From Ktedonobacteria bacterium brp13 (GTDB lineage Bacteria > Chloroflexota > Ktedonobacteria > Ktedonobacterales > Ktedonobacteraceae), in the NCBI GenBank assembly GCA_015099395.1, contig AP024096.1, positions 6,427,485-6,491,484 on the forward strand: a stretch of 64,000 nt of DNA, written 5' to 3'. Shown here piece after piece: positions 43,173 to 50,808 of the stretch; the first letter of the stretch is position 1, and every line of letters begins with the position of its first letter. Position numbers and translations under genes: made by a program. The notes beneath the pieces were generated by a model, which searched no databases, was not told the DNA's origin, and was given only the letters and a program-made list of their open reading frames with translations.

Positions 43173-44348
43173 TTATTGTACTATTGGTAGGGTTGTAGCT
43201 CCTTTTGCTATGTTCTTGCGGTTCTCAAAGCGTGTGCGCAGCTGTCCACAGGCTGCTGCTATATCATCTCCACGCTCTGCACGTACTGTGTTACTGACAC
43301 TATGCTCCGTGAGGATCTGCCGGAATGTGCGGATTGCATCTGGCCCGGGCGTACTATACGCTGCTGTGGTGACGTTGACTGGAATGCAGTTGACGTGTGC
43401 TAGTTGCTTAAAGGGTGCGAGCAGATTCGCAAGTTGGGTCGCATGCTCAGGGGTATCATTGACTCCTGCAAGTAAGACATACTCGAAGGTAACCTGACGC
43501 CCGGTCGCTTTAATATACTCATGGCATGCCTCTATAAGCTGCTCAATGGGATATCTGTTGTTGATCGGCATGGTCTTGCTACGTAGCTCGTTGGTGGGTG
43601 CATGCAGCGAGATTGCGAGATTGATCTGCAGATCCTCTTGACTGAGCTTCTGAATGCCCGGTAGTAATCCTGCTGTCGAGATGGTCATATGGCGTGCACC
43701 CAGATTGAAGCCATCGTTGCTATTTAAGATATGCAATGCCTGCATGACATTGGTGTAGTTGTGCATGGGTTCTCCCATACCCATGAGCACAATATTGGTA
43801 ATGTGATCGATCGGTGTGCTGTGGGGGAGTCCCGCTGCGCGCCAGGGGGCGTCTTTCAGTTCACGTGCAAAGTATAAGACCTGCGCGACGATCTCGCCTG
43901 CTGTAAGATGACGATCAAAGCCCATCTGCCCGGTGGCACAAAACGTGCAGCCGAGTGCGCAACCGGCCTGGCTGGAGACGCAGACTGTGGCGCGTGAGCT
44001 CCCATCACCGATGGGGGGATAGAGCATCAATACTGTCTCAATCAGTCTACCATCGCTGAGTTCCAGGAGTAGTTTACGGGTGCGACCGTCTTTAGAATGC
44101 TGTTCGCTGCGCACGGTCATGAGACCGATACTGGCCTCTTCCTCCAGACGCGTGCGTAGCGTCTGTGGCAGATTCTTCATCGCTGCGAAATCAGGGACAA
44201 GCTGGCGAAAGAGCCAGTTGTAGATCTGTTTGGCACGAAATGATGCCTCTCCTCGCTCTTTCAACCACTGCTGAAGTTGTGGAAGGGTGAGAGCGAGTAG
44301 ATCGGTCTTCTCTTGTGTTTGAATTGTTGAACTCGCTGTCCTAATCAT
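43173..44348 (-). CDS. rlmN: 23S rRNA (adenine-2503-C2) methyltransferase
   Basis: Radical-SAM enzyme that methylates A2503 of 23S rRNA and A37 of some tRNAs. Features: LALTLPQLQQWLKERGEASF, RAKQIYNWLF, the CxxxCxxC cluster motif CALGCTFC, GEIVAQVLYFARELKDA, IVLMGMGEPMHNYTNVM, ISTAGLLPGIQKL, and the C-terminal INNRYPIEQLIEAC, VTFEYVLLAGVND, FRQILTEHSVSNTVRAERGDDIAAACGQL. The start is uncertain (44348, 44369 and 44441 possible); 44348 has GAGGA close by. Convergent with rpmB. Confidence 0.94.
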   Translation of the reverse strand: MIRTASSTIQTQEKTDLLALTLPQLQQWLKERGEASFRAKQIYNWLFRQLVPDFAAMKNLPQTLRTRLEEEASIGLMTVRSEQHSKDGRTRKLLLELSDGRLIETVLMLYPPIGDGSSRATVCVSSQAGCALGCTFCATGQMGFDRHLTAGEIVAQVLYFARELKDAPWRAAGLPHSTPIDHITNIVLMGMGEPMHNYTNVMQALHILNSNDGFNLGARHMTISTAGLLPGIQKLSQEDLQINLAISLHAPTNELRSKTMPINNRYPIEQLIEACHEYIKATGRQVTFEYVLLAGVNDTPEHATQLANLLAPFKQLAHVNCIPVNVTTAAYSTPGPDAIRTFRQILTEHSVSNTVRAERGDDIAAACGQLRTRFENRKNIAKGATTLPIVQ

Positions 44349-44513
44349 GTTCCTCATTATAGCATACATGGGTCCTGGCAGAGACCCGCTAAAAAAGGTG
44401 CTCACCATCCTGTGAAGAAGAGGTATCCTCTTTTTGATCAAGGCAATAATGCCGACTAGACGCCCTTCATGGGTATCGTATATTGTATGCTATGTATGTT
44501 ATATAGAACGAGC

Positions 44514-44549
44514 GGGGGGGTCACGAAGGTTTCGCGTCCTCCCTATTTT
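44514..44549 (+). terminator. Terminator-like hairpin upstream of the LLM-class gene
   Basis: Imperfect G-rich/C-rich stem with inner CGAA/TTCG, then ATTTT. The core CACGAAGGTTTCGCG is identical to that of the hairpin at 45580. No plus-strand gene lies directly before it. Confidence 0.6.
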
Positions 44550-44575
44550 GTGTTCTCTTGTAGTGCGTGAACTGC

Positions 44576-44615
44576 ATATCTGAAAACCTGAGCGCTGGTT
44601 TTCGGCATAAGATCG
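44576..44615. repeat. Palindromic repeat, copy C (short form)
   Basis: CTGAAAACC (44580-44588) with GGTTTTCGG (44597-44605) around an 8-base loop TGAGCGCT. It keeps the outer motif ATAAGATCG but has lost the internal GC-rich segment. Confidence 0.65.
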
Positions 44616-44648
44616 AAAAAGAAGGAAAAGAAAGAGAGAACCTTTGCG

Positions 44649-45512
44649 ATGGCACATATAAGTTTTGGTATTAAGACTGCTCCCCAATGGACGACCTACG
44701 AAGATATGCTGGCAATCTGGCAGGCGGCGGATAAAGAGCCCTTGCTTGAGCATGCCTGGCTCTTCGACCACTTTTTCCCACTCTCCGGTGAACTCAGCGG
44801 TCCCTGTCTGGAAGGCTGGTCGTTGCTGGCCGCTTTTGCTGCGGTGACTACACGTATTCGTCTGGGTCTGATGGTGACCGGCAATACCTATCGCCATCCT
44901 GCCGTGCTCGCCAACATTGGCGCAACTGTCGATAGAATCTCGCATGGGCGACTCGACTTTGGCATTGGTGCCGGGTGGAATGTTGCGGAGCACGACGCAT
45001 ATGGTATTCCTTTGTATAAGCCGGGCGAGCGAATTCGGCGACTTGGTGAGGCCTGTGAAGTCGTCAAGCGGCTGTGGACTGAGCCATCTACGACCTTTGA
45101 AGGTAAGTATTATCAGCTTAAAGATGCCTATTGTGAACCCAAGCCTGTGCAGAAACCGTATCCGCCCTTTGTCATTGGTGGCGGTGGTGAGAAACTTACG
45201 CTGCGTATCGTTGCGCAATATGCTGATATCTGGAATATCCCTGGTGGTACACCTGAAGAGTTTAAACGCAAAAGCGATATCTTGGATGAGCATTGTGCGG
45301 CCATTGGACGCAATCCCGCTGAGATTACGCGTTCGATCCAACTCGCCATCAATCCTGATAATCTAACGGAGACACGCGAAGCAGCGCAGAGACTGATCGA
45401 GATGGGCGTCACGCATATTATCCTCAATATTCGTCCTCCCTATCCAGAGGCTATTGTACGCCGTCTGGTCAGTGAGGTCGTTGAACCACTTACGGCCGGG
45501 CAAACGTTGTAG
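44649..45512 (+). CDS. LLM-class flavin-dependent oxidoreductase (F420-type)
   Basis: 287-residue luciferase-like TIM-barrel protein. Landmarks: WLFDHFFPLSG, RIRLGLMVTGNTYRHPAVLANIGATVDRISHGRLDFGIGAGWNVAEHDAYGI, ACEVVKRLWTEPSTTFEGKYYQL, PPFVIGGGGEKLTLRIVAQYADIWNI. These signatures resemble F420-dependent glucose-6-phosphate/LLM oxidoreductases; flavin or F420 choice and substrate cannot be settled from sequence. Flanked by twin hairpins (44514 and 45580). Confidence 0.87.
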   Translation: MAHISFGIKTAPQWTTYEDMLAIWQAADKEPLLEHAWLFDHFFPLSGELSGPCLEGWSLLAAFAAVTTRIRLGLMVTGNTYRHPAVLANIGATVDRISHGRLDFGIGAGWNVAEHDAYGIPLYKPGERIRRLGEACEVVKRLWTEPSTTFEGKYYQLKDAYCEPKPVQKPYPPFVIGGGGEKLTLRIVAQYADIWNIPGGTPEEFKRKSDILDEHCAAIGRNPAEITRSIQLAINPDNLTETREAAQRLIEMGVTHIILNIRPPYPEAIVRRLVSEVVEPLTAGQTL

Positions 45513-45538
45513 TCGGATAACGCAATCTCGTAGGTTAA

Positions 45539-45562
45539 GCTCGTATGTTAAGATAGTACGAG
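45539..45562. other. Small hairpin between LLM-class gene and tldD
   Basis: Arms CTCGTA (45540-45545) and TACGAG (45557-45562) precede the terminator at 45580. Confidence 0.35.
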
Positions 45563-45579
45563 TTGCATGTAAATCGCAG

Positions 45580-45617
45580 GGAGGGGCACGAAGGTTTCGC
45601 GCCCCTCCTATTTTTTT
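45580..45617 (+). terminator. Rho-independent terminator of the LLM-class gene
   Basis: Arms GGAGGGGC (45580-45587) and GCCCCTCC (45601-45608), perfect 8 bp, with inner CGAA/TTCG and a seven-T run after (45611-45617). It ends 16 bases before the tldD ATG. Confidence 0.85.
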
Positions 45618-45633
45618 GTAGAAAGAAAGACCG

Positions 45634-47091
45634 ATGCAAGATATTGCGATCCGAGCTGTGAATGCTGCTCGCCAATTTGGGGCGAGCTATGCAGATGTGC
45701 GCGTAGTGGAGCGTACGACAGAGGGCATTGAGGTTAGAAATGGACGTGTTGAAGGTGTGGCGCGCTCGACGAGCTACGGCTTTAACGTGCGTGTGCTGGT
45801 CAATGGAGCCTGGGGTTTCGCTAGTAGCGCGCAGATGGAGCTAGCTGAGGTGGAAAAGGTGGCAAAACAGGCGGTGCAGATTGCGCGCGCCAGTGCTCTG
45901 GTAGCTGGCGAGCCTGTGCGTCTTTCGCCGCTGCCGCCACAAAAGGGTTCTTATAGTACTCCTATAAAGATCGATCCTTTCTCTATCCCTCTGAATGAGA
46001 AGGTGCAGTTATTGCTGGATGCCGATACTGCTATGCGTAGTGTCAAGGGCGTGACCCTGACCGGCTGTTTTATGGAGTATTCGCGTGAGCATAAGTATTT
46101 CGTCAGTTCTGAAGGGAGCGAGATAGAGCAGGTCCTCTATGATACTGGGGCTGCTATCTCTGCAAGTGCGGTCGATACTGAGAGTAGTGAAATTCAGACA
46201 CGCTCATATCCTAACTCCTTTGGACGGCAGGCAGGTACCGCTGGCTACGAGTTTGTTGTGGCGATGGATCTACCGCAGCATGCTGCGCGGATCGGTGAAG
46301 AGGCGGTTCAGTTGCTCTCTGCTCCACAATGTCCCAGTGGTGTGACGACCATTATTCTGGATGGACCCCAGCTGGCGTTGCAGGTTCATGAGTCATGTGG
46401 ACATCCTATTGAACTGGATCGTGTGCTGGGGTATGAGGCAGGATTTGTTGGTAAGAGCTTCTTGACAACCGACAAGCTTAATAGTAATTACCATTATGGG
46501 TCCGATGTTGTGAACCTGACCGCTGATGCTACGATCCCTGGTGGACTGGGTACGTTTGGGTGGGATGATGAAGGGGTTCCGGCTCAGCGTACGCCTATCG
46601 TGACCCAGGGCATCTTTACCGGTTATCTGATGTCGCGTGATACCGCGCCTCTGATTGGTTTGAGCAGCAATGGTTGTGTGCGTGCCGATAGCTGGAATCG
46701 TCTGCCTATGATTCGTATGACAAATGTGAGTCTGGAGCCAGGGAACTGGAAACTTGATGATCTGATCGCTGATACCGATGATGGTATTTATATGAGCCTC
46801 AACAAAAGTTGGAGTATCGATGATCGTCGTCTCAACTTCCAGTTTGGTGTGGAGATGGCGTACGAGATCAAGCAAGGAAAGCGTGGCCGTATGCTCAAGA
46901 ATGCGACATATACGGGTATTACCCCTCAATTCTGGGGCTCATGCGATGCCATCTGTGGACGCGATGAATGGAACGTCTGGGGAACACCTAATTGTGGCAA
47001 AGGTGAACCGATGCAGACCATGCGTACCGGGCATGGGGCTGCTCCCGCACGTTTTCGCAATGTACAGGTCGGCGTCGGACGCTGGTCATAG
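45634..47091 (+). CDS. tldD: TldD metalloprotease subunit
   Basis: 485 residues with the metal site HESCGH (His-Glu-x-x-x-His, about 251-256) and family blocks RNGRVEGVARSTSYGFNVRV, TRSYPNSFGRQAGTAGYEF, GSDVVNLTADATIPGG, GWDDEGVPAQRTPIV, RADSWNRLPMIRMTNVSLEPG. TldD with TldE forms a protease that degrades unfolded peptides and matures peptide antibiotics or toxins. The tldE gene follows, separated by 12-15 bases. Confidence 0.94.
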   Translation: MQDIAIRAVNAARQFGASYADVRVVERTTEGIEVRNGRVEGVARSTSYGFNVRVLVNGAWGFASSAQMELAEVEKVAKQAVQIARASALVAGEPVRLSPLPPQKGSYSTPIKIDPFSIPLNEKVQLLLDADTAMRSVKGVTLTGCFMEYSREHKYFVSSEGSEIEQVLYDTGAAISASAVDTESSEIQTRSYPNSFGRQAGTAGYEFVVAMDLPQHAARIGEEAVQLLSAPQCPSGVTTIILDGPQLALQVHESCGHPIELDRVLGYEAGFVGKSFLTTDKLNSNYHYGSDVVNLTADATIPGGLGTFGWDDEGVPAQRTPIVTQGIFTGYLMSRDTAPLIGLSSNGCVRADSWNRLPMIRMTNVSLEPGNWKLDDLIADTDDGIYMSLNKSWSIDDRRLNFQFGVEMAYEIKQGKRGRMLKNATYTGITPQFWGSCDAICGRDEWNVWGTPNCGKGEPMQTMRTGHGAAPARFRNVQVGVGRWS

Positions 47092-47106
47092 AGAGGAATT
47101 TGAGTG

Positions 47107-48447
47107 ATGTATTCTGACGAGACAAGCGTCCGTAATCTGCTCCAGAAGGTTCTGGGCTATTCGCAGGCGGACCAGACCGAGGTGGTCTTTACCGCTACTA
47201 GCAGCGCACTTACGCGTTTTGCCGTGAACCATATCCACCAGAATATGCAGGAAGAGGACTACGAATTGCGCGTTCGCGCTGTTGTAGGCAAGCGCATGGG
47301 TGTCGCGACGACTAATCGTCTGGATGATGCGTCGCTGCGAGCTGTTGTTGAGCAGGCCCTGGAGATTGCACGTATCCAGCCGGAGAACCCGGAGTTCCAT
47401 ACGCTACCCTCTCCGCAGCCTATTATACCGGTGCATGGCTATAGCGAGCAGACGGCGGCCTTTACCGCAGAGGAACGTGCGCACAGGGTTGGTATTCTGG
47501 TTCAACTGGCAAAAGAGCGGGGTATGGAGTCCGCTGGTGCCTTCTCGACCAATGTGCACCATAATGCTGTCGCCAACTCGCTGGGTATCTTTGCCTACGA
47601 ACCTCGTACTGATGCAGAGTTCCATGCGGTCGTGATGGCCGACGCTAACGGCTCCGGCTATACTCAGAATATGGCTGTGAATGTAGCTACGCTGGACTAC
47701 GAAGCAATGGCTCGCGAAGCTGTAGAGACAGCATGGCGCAGTCGCAATCCGATCGATATCGCATTAGGTGAATATCCTGTCGTACTCGATACCTATGCAG
47801 CGGCAGATATGCTGCAGCACCTGGTCTTTATGGGCCTCTCGGCGACCGCTGTACAGGAAGAGCGCAGCTTTATGAACGGTCAGTTTGGGAAACAACTGGT
47901 CAGTGATAAGGTGACGCTCTACGATGATGCGCACGATTCTGCCGGTCTGCCCTGGGCATTCGACTATGAGGGGGTACCGACGCAGCGTGTGACGATGATT
48001 GATCACGGTGTCGCCCGTGCCGTTCCCTATGACTCTTTTACAGCGGCCCGCGAAGGCGTTCCCAATACAGGTCATGCCCTGCCAGCTCCGAATAGTGAAG
48101 GTCCTATGCCCATGCACACCATGCTAGCAGCTGGTGATGCAACAGTAGAAGAGTTAATTGGAGGCATCGAGCGAGGCATCTATGTCAATCGATTCCACTA
48201 CACTAATAGCGTGCATCCTGTGAAGACGATCTTTACCGGTATGACGCGTGACGGCACATTCTTAATCGAACATGGTGAACTGACCCGTCCGGTCAAAAAT
48301 CTGCGTTTTATTCAGAGTATCCTCGATGTTCTGCGTAACGTCAAAGGACTAAGCAGCCAGCGCGTGCAATATATCGACTATCTGCCCGTCGTTGCTCCAG
48401 CTATACGTTCTGAAACCTTTAACTTTACCGGTACCACAGGCGTATAA
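47107..48447 (+). CDS. pmbA: TldE/PmbA metalloprotease subunit
   Basis: 446 residues from the ATG at 47107 (a GTG at 47104 is also in frame); GAGAGGAA lies about 10 bases before. The non-catalytic partner lacks the HExxxH of TldD and shares the family blocks (ALEIARIQPENPEF, DADFHAVVMADANGSGYTQN region, FDYEGVPTQRVTMIDHGVAR, PNTGHALPAPN, HYTNSVHPVKTIFTGMTRDGTFLIE). It is coupled to tldD in a two-gene operon. Confidence 0.92.
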   Translation: MYSDETSVRNLLQKVLGYSQADQTEVVFTATSSALTRFAVNHIHQNMQEEDYELRVRAVVGKRMGVATTNRLDDASLRAVVEQALEIARIQPENPEFHTLPSPQPIIPVHGYSEQTAAFTAEERAHRVGILVQLAKERGMESAGAFSTNVHHNAVANSLGIFAYEPRTDAEFHAVVMADANGSGYTQNMAVNVATLDYEAMAREAVETAWRSRNPIDIALGEYPVVLDTYAAADMLQHLVFMGLSATAVQEERSFMNGQFGKQLVSDKVTLYDDAHDSAGLPWAFDYEGVPTQRVTMIDHGVARAVPYDSFTAAREGVPNTGHALPAPNSEGPMPMHTMLAAGDATVEELIGGIERGIYVNRFHYTNSVHPVKTIFTGMTRDGTFLIEHGELTRPVKNLRFIQSILDVLRNVKGLSSQRVQYIDYLPVVAPAIRSETFNFTGTTGV

Positions 48448-48476
48448 CATAGTGCGTATGCAAATGGATGCCAGAA

Positions 48477-48526
48477 GGGATATGGGTAGTTGACCACACC
48501 TCTCTCGCGTGGAACGACCATATCCC
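48477..48526 (+). terminator. Hairpin between tldE and cvpA
   Basis: Arms GGGATATGG (48477-48485) and CCATATCCC (48518-48526), 9 bp perfect, with an inner CCAC/GTGG stem. Probably a terminator for tldE, or a leader element for the CvpA-like gene 80 bases below. Confidence 0.6.
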
Positions 48527-48607
48527 CTCTGTTGGGCACGAAGACGCGTCGTTTCGCAGCCGTTATCTCTATACATATGAACATGAGAAAGCGCTTGGAG
48601 GGTCAAA

Positions 48608-49156
48608 ATGAATCTGAATATCATCGATATTCTTTTTATTGTAACGGTTGTGCTCTTAGTCTTCAACGGATTGCGTAATGGAGCTGTCTTTAGCCTGCTC
48701 AATTTCCTGAGTATCCCACTGGGCCTGGCTGCAGCTTACTACTATGGTCCTAAGTTTACCAGTATCCTGGGGGGTAGCGGTATCTCTGCGGCGCCATTAA
48801 TTGCTTATATCATACTCTTCGTTGGTGTTGTCTTCGTGGTCCATATCCTGGGCAACGCGCTACGCGGCATCGTCAAGAGCGTTCCGCTGATCAGCCAGGG
48901 TGATACCCTCCTCGGCGGTGCGATCGGTTTTGTGGAAGCATGGGTGCTCTGGTTACTGCTGCTCATTGTGCTGGGGGCGTTTTTGAGCAATGTACAGTCC
49001 TCGGCCAGTGTGGCGTCCAGCTTAAATATCCAGCCAGATCAATTGCAAGGCTGGCATGACTTTTACAATCACGCAATTACGAACAGCCTCTTCTCAAAAG
49101 TGAACGGTTTTTTTGTCAAAACGCTGCCAAATGTACCCTCACTATCAACGCATTAG
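48608..49156 (+). CDS. CvpA family membrane protein
   Basis: 182 residues with about four hydrophobic segments and the CvpA-type signature (NIIDILFIVTVVLLVFNGLRNGAVFSLLNFLSIPLGLAAAYY, then ISAAPLIAYIILFVGVVFVVHILGNALRGIVKSVPL, DTLLGGAIGFVEAWVLWLLLLIVLGAFL). CvpA is linked to colicin V secretion, bile or acid stress and purine biosynthesis, role unclear. A GGAGG-like site precedes the ATG. Confidence 0.87.
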   Translation: MNLNIIDILFIVTVVLLVFNGLRNGAVFSLLNFLSIPLGLAAAYYYGPKFTSILGGSGISAAPLIAYIILFVGVVFVVHILGNALRGIVKSVPLISQGDTLLGGAIGFVEAWVLWLLLLIVLGAFLSNVQSSASVASSLNIQPDQLQGWHDFYNHAITNSLFSKVNGFFVKTLPNVPSLSTH

Positions 49157-49185
49157 TACTTTTCTTCGATCGTCTTTTTCTTTTG

Positions 49186-49217
49186 CGCACGCTATCCTAT
49201 GGCGTGCGTTTTGTTTT
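49186..49217 (+). terminator. Terminator of the cvpA-like gene
   Basis: CGCACGC (49186-49192) pairs with GCGTGCG (49202-49208); TTTTGTTTT follows. Confidence 0.8.
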
Positions 49218-49341
49218 CTCTTTTCTGTTGAGTGCTGTATTGCTGAAGTAGTACGGTATTCTAACGCTTCAGTCAAGGGCTTTTCATGTGTGTTATGGTA
49301 AAATAACAGAAAGAGAGTAGCGTTTTTAGATAGAGCGGAGG

Positions 49342-50667
49342 TTGCTTACGACAAAGGTTGATCGCCTGATTGAAACTGGTGCCAATCGTGGCCCGGAGCG
49401 TGCCATACTTGTTGCAGTTGAATCCTCAAATCGTGATACGGTATGGAGTTCTGAAGATTCTCTCAGTGAATTAGATGCTCTGGCACGTACTGCTGGTGCT
49501 GAGGTTGTTGGTACTATCCTGCAACGTCTGTGGCACCTGGATAGTAATACCTATCTTGGGAAAGGTCGTGCACAGGAGCTGAGTGAGATGGAGAAGCAGC
49601 TTAAGTGCGACCTGGTCATCTTCGATGATGAACTGACGCCAACGCAACAACGTAATCTGGAGAAGATGCTTGATGCGCGTGTTGTTGACCGTACAGCACT
49701 GATCCTGGATATCTTTGCCCAGCATGCACATTCGCGTGAAGGCCAACTCCAGGTTGAATTGGCTCAGCTTGAATATCGCTTACCACGCTTGAGCGGTCAG
49801 GATGTAGAATTTACGCGCCAGGCAGGTGGTTCTCGTGGTGCCGCAGGTGGTGTCGGTGGTGCGATCGGTGTACGTGGTCCTGGTGAGACCAAGTTAGAGA
49901 TTGACAGGCGTCGTATTCGTAGCCGGATCTCTGACCTCAAAGCCAATATTGAAGATGTGCGCAAGCAGCGTGCGATTCATCGTCGCCAGCGAGCGGCTCA
50001 GGCTATCCCGGTTATCGCTGTCGTGGGCTATACCAACGCTGGGAAATCTACCCTCTTCAATATCTTGGCCGACGCCAATGTGCTGGCAGAGGATAAACTG
50101 TTTGCGACACTGGACCCTGTGACACGGCATATCGTATTACCTAATCACCAGGAGGTCTTGCTGACCGACACTGTCGGTTTTATTCAGAAGCTGCCTACGC
50201 GCTTGATTGCAGCCTTTCGTGCGACATTGGAAGAGATCATCGAAGCCGATATTTTGCTGGAGGTCGTCGATGTTAGCCATGAGAATGCTATTGAGCAGAG
50301 CGAGACCGTGCAGGAGATCCTTGACGACTTAGGGGCGCAGGATAAGCCGCATGTGACCGCGCTGAACAAGATCGATCTACTCGATGATCCTGAAGAGGTA
50401 GATACGACCCTCTATCCCAACGCCGTCCCCATCTCAGCGCTTGATCAGCAAGGATTGGACGAACTGATGACGATGGCTGCCGAGGTGCTGACTCAGAATA
50501 TGGTCTTCGTCGACGTACTGATACCCTATACCAAAGGCGATCTGGTCGAGCTTTTTCATCGGCGTGGCAACGTAGAAGATGAGGAGCATCAAGAAGGTGG
50601 CATCCATATGATTGGGCGTATTCCGCGCTCACTCCATGGATTCTATTCTCACTACTTTGCTTACTAA
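49342..50667 (+). CDS. hflX: GTPase HflX
   Basis: 441 residues of the Obg-HflX superfamily. N-terminal glycine-rich HflX domain (EVVGTILQRLWHLDSNTYLGKGRAQEL, FDDELTPTQQRNLEKML, VVDRTALILDIFAQHAHSREGQLQVELAQLEYRLPRL) then the G domain (GYTNAGKSTLF, DTVGFIQKLPT, NKIDL). HflX binds the ribosome and splits stalled or inactive 70S particles. The only in-frame start after the preceding stop is TTG at 49342, directly behind a GGAGG; see findings. Confidence 0.94.
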   Translation: MLTTKVDRLIETGANRGPERAILVAVESSNRDTVWSSEDSLSELDALARTAGAEVVGTILQRLWHLDSNTYLGKGRAQELSEMEKQLKCDLVIFDDELTPTQQRNLEKMLDARVVDRTALILDIFAQHAHSREGQLQVELAQLEYRLPRLSGQDVEFTRQAGGSRGAAGGVGGAIGVRGPGETKLEIDRRRIRSRISDLKANIEDVRKQRAIHRRQRAAQAIPVIAVVGYTNAGKSTLFNILADANVLAEDKLFATLDPVTRHIVLPNHQEVLLTDTVGFIQKLPTRLIAAFRATLEEIIEADILLEVVDVSHENAIEQSETVQEILDDLGAQDKPHVTALNKIDLLDDPEEVDTTLYPNAVPISALDQQGLDELMTMAAEVLTQNMVFVDVLIPYTKGDLVELFHRRGNVEDEEHQEGGIHMIGRIPRSLHGFYSHYFAY

Positions 50668-50733
50668 TAGAAACGGTGCAAAGCTCAGACTTTCTGCCTG
50701 TATTGCATTTTTATCCAGGAAGTGCTACCAATC

Positions 50734-50762
50734 TTGCCGATGTACATATGATATGATATTCT
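50734..50762 (+). promoter_or_regulatory. Candidate promoter of the chemoreceptor-like gene
   Basis: TTGCCG (50734-50739), 17-base spacer, TATTCT (50757-50762), about 50 bases before the ATG. Confidence 0.4.
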
Positions 50763-50808
50763 GCTGACAGCAATCATTCTGTTCTTCAGCAAAAGGCGTA
50801 AAAGTACA

